Of a DNA stretch of 64,000 nt, positions 58,813 through 64,000 are shown piece by piece (the stretch's first letter is position 1; every line of letters begins with the position of its first letter). Source of the DNA: Palsa-504 sp963808615 (GTDB lineage: Bacteria > Actinomycetota > Actinomycetes > Streptosporangiales > Streptosporangiaceae); NCBI GenBank assembly GCA_963808615.1, contig CAWEGV010000006.1:186001-250000 (forward strand). Reading direction: 5' to 3'. A model generated the notes under the pieces. The model did no database searches and was not told the origin of the DNA. It saw only the letters and a program-made list of their open reading frames with translations. The position numbers were made by a program, and so were the translations under genes.

Positions 58813-60729
58813 TTAGCTGGCCCTGACCTCCACGGCGTTCCTGAGCTCCAGGGTGAGCGCAGACGTGCCGTTGTATTTCGACTGGGTCCGGTCGACGATG
58901 AACTGGGTCATGCCGAACGTGGACGGGGTGACCCACAGGCACTCGCTGGCCTTTTTCCCCGTCGAGGGGCTCGTGTAGTAGCCGCACATCATCTGGCCGC
59001 CGTGCGGACCCGCAGCCACCATTCGCGTGGAGGTGAGCTGGGTCTTCATGTACGCGATGACGGCATCCGGCTTGAACGTGCCGTTGAAGCCGACGAACCC
59101 GATGGCCTTGTAATCGTCAGCCCACACGGAGGTGACCGAACTCAGGTTATACATGGCAATCACCTCTTGGCCCGGGACGCCTGCTCCCTTAGCCTTGATG
59201 GCCTGCGCGTAGGGATTGGCCTGGTGGTTCGCGACCGTGACGTAGTAATTGGTCGCGACGGGATTCAGCGGGAACGTGCCGACCTTGGCCGCCTTGGTCA
59301 AGACGAACGCGGAACCTGTCCCGGCGGCGGTGCCGCCGGCGGTGCCGGAGGCCGTGCCGGGGCTGGTACTGGGCGAGGACGTACTCCCCGTCGTGGTGGT
59401 CGAGCCGTTCTTGGTCAGGTTGATGACGAGCCACACGATCAGGACCACGCCGAGGACGGCCGCGAGCAAGTACAGGACCATCCGGATCCCGCTGAGCCGC
59501 TGCGGCGACCGCTGAGCCGAGCGGGACCGGCCTGACCGCGACTGGGGGGCAGGGGCGCCGGGGCCACCGTCGCTGTACGCCGGTCCGGCGGCCCGGTCGA
59601 TGCCCGGCTGAGCGAAGGCCTCCTGGGCGTACCCGCCCTGGCCGTAGGCCTCCTGACGGTAGGCCTCCTGGCCGTAGCCGTCCTGGCGATAAGCGTCCTG
59701 GCCGTAGGCCTCCTGGCGAAAGGGGTCCTGGCCGTAGCCGTCCTGGCGGTAGGCCTCCTGGCGAAAGGGGTCCTGGCCGTAGCCGTCCTGGCGGTGGGCC
59801 TCCTGGCGAAAGGGGTCCTGGCCGTAGGCCTCTTGGCGGTAGGCGTCCGGGCTGGACCCGCCCTGGCCGTAGGCATCCTGGCGGTACGCATCCTGGCCGT
59901 ACGCATCCTGGCCGTAGCCGTCCTGGCGGTACGCATCCTGGCCGTAACCGTCCTGACGATAAGCGTCCTGGCCGTAGCCGCCCTGGCCGTAGGCCTCCTG
60001 GCCGTAGCCGTCCTGGCGGTGCGCACCCTGGCCGTAGGCCTCCTGGCGGTAGGCGTCCGGGCTGTACCCGCCCTGGCCATAGCCGTCCTGCACGTAGCCC
60101 GCCTGGGTGCCGTGCTGACCGTATCCATCCTGGGCATAAGCGCCCTGGCCGTAGCTGTCCTGCTGGTAGCCGGTACCGGTACCGCCGGACGCCTGGCCGT
60201 AGCCGTTCTGGCCGGAGTCGGAGGGACCGTAGCCCTGGTCAGCGTAGCCGCGCTGGGCATAGCCCGATGACTCGAATCCCTGCCGCGGGTAGGCCTCGTT
60301 CTGGTAGCCCGGTGCGCCCTGGCCATAGTCCTGCGGCGCGTAACCCGGCTGATCGTAACCTGGCTGGCCCGGGGCCTGCGTCCAGTAATCCTCCCCTGGG
60401 CCGGGCAGCGATCCGTAGCCCGCATCCGCGGGCTGCTGCGGGTAGAACGCCTGCGTGCCGTCCTGGTCGTCAGCGCCTGGCCCGGCGGTAGCGCCGGATC
60501 CCGGCCCGTAGGCTGCCGTCCCCTGTTCGTAGCCGCCGGCCGGATCGTAGTTCTGCGCCTGGTCGTAGCCGGGCAGGCCCCGGCGCCCCGCACGAAGGAC
60601 TCCATCGCCCCGGGCGGCCCGGTAACCGCCGGTCGGCTGAGTTTGCTGATAGCCCTGATCGTCAGACCTGGATCCTTCGGGCTCTTCACCCGAATCCCAG
60701 CTACCCGTGGGGGCGTCCCATCCGCTCAT
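58813..60729 (-). CDS. YGQ-repeat disordered membrane protein
   Basis: A 638-residue protein. About residues 1-400 are a low-complexity, Gly/Tyr/Gln-rich cytoplasmic region, with dozens of YGQ(D/E/G)AYRQ(D/E) units between about 160 and 375 and a basic end (SRSGRSRSAQRSPQRLSG). A single TM follows (MVLYLLAAVLGVVLIVWLVINLT, about 415-437), then a Ser/Thr/Gly linker and a 170-residue outer domain: GTFPLNPVATNYYVTVANHQANPYAQAIKAKG ... MMCGYYTSPSTGKKASECLWVT, with two Cys. The topology is N-in, C-out. The repeats resemble prion-like sequences that condense. No family is recognised for the outer domain. It stands alone between valS and clpX. Confidence 0.75.
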   Translation of the reverse strand: MSGWDAPTGSWDSGEEPEGSRSDDQGYQQTQPTGGYRAARGDGVLRAGRRGLPGYDQAQNYDPAGGYEQGTAAYGPGSGATAGPGADDQDGTQAFYPQQPADAGYGSLPGPGEDYWTQAPGQPGYDQPGYAPQDYGQGAPGYQNEAYPRQGFESSGYAQRGYADQGYGPSDSGQNGYGQASGGTGTGYQQDSYGQGAYAQDGYGQHGTQAGYVQDGYGQGGYSPDAYRQEAYGQGAHRQDGYGQEAYGQGGYGQDAYRQDGYGQDAYRQDGYGQDAYGQDAYRQDAYGQGGSSPDAYRQEAYGQDPFRQEAHRQDGYGQDPFRQEAYRQDGYGQDPFRQEAYGQDAYRQDGYGQEAYRQEAYGQGGYAQEAFAQPGIDRAAGPAYSDGGPGAPAPQSRSGRSRSAQRSPQRLSGIRMVLYLLAAVLGVVLIVWLVINLTKNGSTTTTGSTSSPSTSPGTASGTAGGTAAGTGSAFVLTKAAKVGTFPLNPVATNYYVTVANHQANPYAQAIKAKGAGVPGQEVIAMYNLSSVTSVWADDYKAIGFVGFNGTFKPDAVIAYMKTQLTSTRMVAAGPHGGQMMCGYYTSPSTGKKASECLWVTPSTFGMTQFIVDRTQSKYNGTSALTLELRNAVEVRAS

Positions 60730-61010
60730 CTGTGCTCAATTCCGCATTTCGCTGTGGAAGACGGCTGCCGGTCAGCGTCCGACATCCTGACGTGGCAGGA
60801 ACCGCGCCAGACTAACGCAACACATGGAGGCTACACAGGAATAGCGATGATCATGGTCAATACCCCCAAAGTCGACATGCGTCCCGCCGAGCTGGCACGG
60901 CACGTACCAGCAGGATAGGTCGACAATATCGAGCTACTGTACGATAGGCGCACGGTGCGGGACGGCGGGGCAGGAATTCTTCCGGATCGTCACGGGGCGG
61001 GGCGGGTCTG
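60730..61010. other. 281-base gap before YGQ protein gene, no gene seen
   Basis: It must contain the promoter of the YGQ-repeat gene on the minus strand. I see no other feature except AT-richer stretches near 60835-60875 and 60916-60940. Confidence 0.4.
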
Positions 61011-61120
61011 TTACTGACCTGGGCGTCCGTCGATCCGCTCACGCAGCAGGTCAACGTGACCCATGTGGCGGGCGTACTCCTCGATCATTCCATCCTCGAC
61101 CAGGCGCTCCGGTCCTGGCG
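61011..61120 (-). pseudogene. C-terminal remnant of DinB/DUF664 family protein
   Basis: On the minus strand the last 32 codons before TAA (61011-61013) read LVEDGMIEEYARHMGHVDLLRERIDGRPG, the highly conserved end of DUF664 (DinB-like) proteins with its metal-site His. The upstream part of the family is missing; the frame continues for about 20 codons with no start and no similarity. It is a deletion remnant. Confidence 0.7.
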
Positions 61121-61215
61121 AGTTAATAAATGCCAGCAGCCCTGGCCAGAATGCCTACCGCAGGGCGCGGGGCCTCGTGAGTGAGTTCGTGGTGCGGGCG
61201 AATCGGGGACGCGGG

Positions 61216-62490
61216 TCAGGCCGACTTCTCCCGCGGGGTGCGCCGGCCGACATCCCTGGGCACGATGGTGGGGTTGACGTTCTCGAGCACGGCTTCGCGG
61301 GTGATCACGACCCGTTCCACGTCCTTCCGGCTCGGCACCTCGTACATCACCGACAGGAGCACTTCTTCCAAGATCGCGCGCAGGCCGCGCGCACCGGTGC
61401 CGCGCAGGTTGGCCTGGTCGGCGATGGCCTCCAGCGAGTCGGGGGTGAACTCCAGGTCCACGCCATCGAGCTCGAACAGCCGCCGGTACTGCTTGACCAG
61501 GGCGTTACGCGGCTCGGTGAGGATCTGGATGAGCGCGTCCTTGTCCAGGTTGTGCACGCTGGTGATGACCGGCAGCCGGCCGACGAACTCGGGGATCATG
61601 CCGAACTTCAGCAGGTCCTCCGGCATCACGTCGGCGAACTGGTCGACCATGGTCTTCCCGTTCCTGACCCGGAGCTTGGCGTTGAACCCCATCCCGTTGC
61701 GGCCGGAACGCTGCTCGATGATCTTCTCCAGCCCGGCGAACGCCCCGCCGCAGATGAACAGGACGTTGGTCGTGTCGATCTGGATGAACTCCTGGTGCGG
61801 GTGCTTGCGCCCGCCCTGCGGCGGGACCGACGCCGTGGTGCCCTCGAGGATCTTCAGCAGCGCCTGCTGCACGCCCTCGCCCGAAACGTCGCGGGTGATC
61901 GACGGGTTCTCGCTCTTGCGGGCGATCTTGTCGATCTCGTCGATGTAGATGATGCCGGTCTCGGCCTTCTTGACGTCGTAGTCCGCCGCCTGAATCAGCT
62001 TGAGCAGGATGTTCTCGACGTCTTCGCCCACGTAGCCGGCCTCGGTCAGGGCGGTCGCGTCGGCGATCGCGAACGGCACGTTGAGCAGCCTGGCCAGCGT
62101 CTGGGCCAGGAGCGTCTTGCCCGAGCCCGTCGGGCCCAGCAGCAAGATGTTCGACTTGGCCAGCTCCACGCCCTCGTCTCCCGGCCGGTCGTCGCCGGAC
62201 TGGACGCGCTTGTAGTGGTTGTAGACCGCGACCGACAGGGCCTTCTTGGCCTTGTCCTGGCCGATCACGTACGCGTCGAGGAACTCGTAGATCTCCCGCG
62301 GCTTGGGCAAGCTGTCCCAGCGGAACTCGGCGGGCTCAGCGAGCTCTTCCTCGATGATCTCGTTGCACAGATCGATGCATTCATCGCAGATGTACACGCC
62401 TGGGCCGGCGATGAGCTTCTTGACCTGCTTCTGGCTCTTACCGCAGAACGAGCACTTCAGCAGGTCCCCTCCGTCACCGATCCGTGCCAC
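61216..62490 (-). CDS. clpX: ATP-dependent Clp protease ATP-binding subunit ClpX
   Basis: A 424-residue AAA+ unfoldase for ClpP. The zinc domain has CSFCGKSQ and CDECIDLC. Walker A is GPTGSGKT, Walker B IIYIDEIDK, the pore loop GYVGED, and RGTGARGLRAILEEVLL is sensor 2. The IGF-type ClpP-binding loop should lie near GMGFNAKLR, where the usual IGF tripeptide is replaced by MGF. GTG/ATG 62490 is followed by MARIGDGGDLLKCSF, as in relatives. It lies 74 bases after clpP2. Confidence 0.96.
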   Translation of the reverse strand: MARIGDGGDLLKCSFCGKSQKQVKKLIAGPGVYICDECIDLCNEIIEEELAEPAEFRWDSLPKPREIYEFLDAYVIGQDKAKKALSVAVYNHYKRVQSGDDRPGDEGVELAKSNILLLGPTGSGKTLLAQTLARLLNVPFAIADATALTEAGYVGEDVENILLKLIQAADYDVKKAETGIIYIDEIDKIARKSENPSITRDVSGEGVQQALLKILEGTTASVPPQGGRKHPHQEFIQIDTTNVLFICGGAFAGLEKIIEQRSGRNGMGFNAKLRVRNGKTMVDQFADVMPEDLLKFGMIPEFVGRLPVITSVHNLDKDALIQILTEPRNALVKQYRRLFELDGVDLEFTPDSLEAIADQANLRGTGARGLRAILEEVLLSVMYEVPSRKDVERVVITREAVLENVNPTIVPRDVGRRTPREKSA

Positions 62491-62564
62491 CCAGTACTCC
62501 TTTACGTGGGGCCCGCCGGGGCGGCCAGGCCGGCCGCCTCAAGCGGGCGCGTCCCGCGAGGCCG

Positions 62565-63359
62565 TCAAGAGCTTGGTATTGACGGTACCGCCTTCCGGGC
62601 CCGATGGACACCATCAAACCCTGCGGCGGGCCGGGAGGGAAGAACCAAATCTCCCGGTAACGACGACACTACCTCCACTGCGCGCTCCGTGCCCCGTTTG
62701 ATCATGGTCAGGACCTCATCGAGGATGCCGTATTCCTTGGCATCGTCGGCGGTGAGGAACTTGTCGCGCTCGATGTCCCGGCGGACCGTCTCCTCGTCCT
62801 TGCCGGTGTGCCTGGCCAGGATGACCTCCATCGCCGCCCGCATCCGCAGGATCTCGCGGGCCTGGATCTCCATGTCGGTGGACTGGCCGTAGCCGCCTTC
62901 GGTGGCCGGCTGGTGGATCAGGATGCGGGCGTTGGGCAGCGCCATCCGCTTGCCCTTGGTTCCCGCGGCGAGCAGCACCGCGGCCGCGGAGGCGGCCTGG
63001 CCGATGCAGCAGGTGGTGATGTCCGGCTGGACGAACTGCATGGTGTCATAGATGGCCATCATCGACGTCATCGACCCGCCGGGCGAGTTGATGTACATGG
63101 TGATTTCGCGATCGGGGTCGATGGCCTCAAGGGTGAGCAGCTGGGCCATGACGTCGTTGGCGGAGGCGTCGTCGATCTGGACGCCGAGGAAGATGATCCG
63201 TTCCTCGAAGAGCTTGTTGTACGGGTTCATCTCCTTGATCCCGTACGAGGTCCGCTCCACGAAGGACGGCAGCACGTACCTGGACTGCGGGGCCAGCAGG
63301 GCTGACTGGGGACTCCGCGCGCTGGACTCGCTCACGTTCGGCTCCTTCGGGTACATCAT
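62565..63359 (-). CDS. clpP2: ATP-dependent Clp protease proteolytic subunit (second copy) with C-terminal extension
   Basis: A serine peptidase subunit. The catalytic Ser is in IGQAASAAAVLLAAG, the His in ILIHQP, and the Asp in ERDKFLTADDAKEYGILDEVL. Its start ATG 63359 overlaps the clpP1 stop by 4 bases; GTG at codon 9 (VSESSARSPQ) is an alternative. The family ends near residue 220. Here about 40 further residues follow (ERAVEVVSSLPGDLVLPSRPAAGFDGVHRARKAVPSIPSS), which could reach the ClpX docking face. Actinobacteria build a mixed ClpP1P2 barrel. Confidence 0.93.
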   Translation of the reverse strand: MMYPKEPNVSESSARSPQSALLAPQSRYVLPSFVERTSYGIKEMNPYNKLFEERIIFLGVQIDDASANDVMAQLLTLEAIDPDREITMYINSPGGSMTSMMAIYDTMQFVQPDITTCCIGQAASAAAVLLAAGTKGKRMALPNARILIHQPATEGGYGQSTDMEIQAREILRMRAAMEVILARHTGKDEETVRRDIERDKFLTADDAKEYGILDEVLTMIKRGTERAVEVVSSLPGDLVLPSRPAAGFDGVHRARKAVPSIPSS

Positions 63360-64000
63360 GACAGAACGCCCTCGGTAGGCACCTCGACGGCGCTGCGGAT
63401 CACCTGGTCGACGAAGCCGTACCCCTTGGCTTCCTCGGCGGTGAACCAGCGGTCACGGTCGGCGTCCTTCTCGATCTGCTCGATCGGCTGCCCGGTGTGG
63501 TAGGCGGTGCGCTCGAACAGCGTCCGCTTGATGTACAGCATCTGCTCGGCCTGGATCCTGATGTCGGACGCGGTGCCGCCGATGCCTCCGGACGGCTGGT
63601 GCATCAGGATCTGCGCATGCGGCAGCGCGTACCGCTTCCCCGGCGCGCCCGCGGTGAGCAGGAACTGGCCCATCGAGGCGGCCATGCCCATCGCGTAGGT
63701 GGCCACGTCGTTCGGCACGTACTGCATCACGTCGTAAATGGCCATCCCCGCGTAGACCGAGCCGCCCGGAGAGTTGATGTAGATGCTGATGTCGCGCTTC
63801 TCGTCCTCGGAGGCGAGCAGCACGAGCTCGGCGCAGATGCGGTTGGCGATGTCATCGTCCACCTGCTGCCCGAGGAAGATGATGCGGTGCCGCAGCAGCC
63901 GCTGGAACAACTGGTCCCCGAACGGCAGGAGCGGGGGCTCCGCCGCGGCCACGATGGGCGGCGCCCCGGAAAGCGTCGGGGTCCACAGGGGCTGAGTCAC
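63356..64000 (-). CDS. clpP1: ATP-dependent Clp protease proteolytic subunit (first copy)
   Basis: A 214-residue ClpP. Catalytic Ser is in GMAASMGQFLLTAG, His in ILMHQPSGG, and Asp in DADRDRWFTAEEAKGYGFVDQV. The frame starts with GTG at the right window edge; the N-terminal residues TQPLWTPTLSGAPPIVAAAE are longer than in relatives, so the start might differ or lie further right. Its stop overlaps the clpP2 start, so the two subunits are co-translated, as in other actinobacteria. Confidence 0.92.
   Translation of the reverse strand: MTQPLWTPTLSGAPPIVAAAEPPLLPFGDQLFQRLLRHRIIFLGQQVDDDIANRICAELVLLASEDEKRDISIYINSPGGSVYAGMAIYDVMQYVPNDVATYAMGMAASMGQFLLTAGAPGKRYALPHAQILMHQPSGGIGGTASDIRIQAEQMLYIKRTLFERTAYHTGQPIEQIEKDADRDRWFTAEEAKGYGFVDQVIRSAVEVPTEGVLS

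Overview
The window is high-GC DNA from an actinomycete. The order clpP-clpP-clpX / valS-folC / mreB-mreC-mreD-mrdA-rodA / TIGR03960-TIGR03936-rne-rplU-rpmA-obgE-proB / nadD-rsfS is the conserved actinobacterial chromosomal block. A Streptosporangiales-like soil organism is plausible, because of the sedolisin, the pSAM2-type element, amine oxidase and DUF993 genes, but the genus cannot be fixed from sequence alone.

Left third (1-16.5 kb), accessory DNA. It opens with the end of a sedolisin and a dead IS5-family insertion (amber codon in the transposase). From 2.1 to 8.9 kb there is a series of attachment-site scars: one 3' fragment of tRNA-Ser(GGA), three 3' fragments of tRNA-Phe(GAA) in different stages of decay, five paired ATGAGACT direct repeats and two paired TGCTGTAC direct repeats. 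A TGCTGCAC pair with the same spacing lies just after the intact integrase at 25.3 kb, so these pairs are probably integrase arm sites left by successive tRNA-integrating elements. Between the scars are small cargo genes: a GYD protein, an NTF2-like protein, a membrane protein with a possible nuclease domain, a ribbon-helix-helix protein and an AlbA_2 (Schlafen-type) two-gene unit. Next come a SLOG/DprA-like gene, a 1435-residue STAND NTPase and a divergent 65-residue membrane protein, which look like a candidate defence module. A broken IS481 transposase and a signal peptidase gene with an unusual active-site residue follow.

Middle (16.4-25.5 kb), a pSAM2-type actinomycete integrative and conjugative element (AICE) next to tRNA-Ala(GGC). 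It carries a helix-turn-helix/TPR regulator, small plasmid genes, SpdB-like membrane genes, a DUF932 protein, an FtsK-like transfer ATPase, a RepSA-type initiator, an excisionase and a tyrosine integrase. The replication and integration genes are intact. The regulator and both membrane transfer genes carry nonsense codons and/or frameshifts. No left attachment copy of the tRNA was found.

Right of the element (25.6-34.1 kb) is a catabolic island: copper amine oxidase and APC permease, divergent from an operon of Gfo/Idh dehydrogenase, DUF993 aldolase-like protein, TIM-barrel epimerase and amidohydrolase, then a lipoprotein.

From 34.1 kb to the end lies the core block, nearly all on the minus strand, covering NAD synthesis, proline synthesis, ribosome assembly, RNA decay, cell-shape and wall synthesis, folate, tRNA charging and ClpXP proteolysis. 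It shows many low-complexity expansions: tails on L21 and MreD, repeats in RNase E/G, a YGQ-rich membrane protein and a 14-bp repeat after rodA. A dispersed GC hairpin occurs three times, twice inside reading frames. proB has lost its normal stop and reads antisense through a metalloprotease gene, and valS is split by a one-base shift. Some of the single-base lesions may be sequencing errors.
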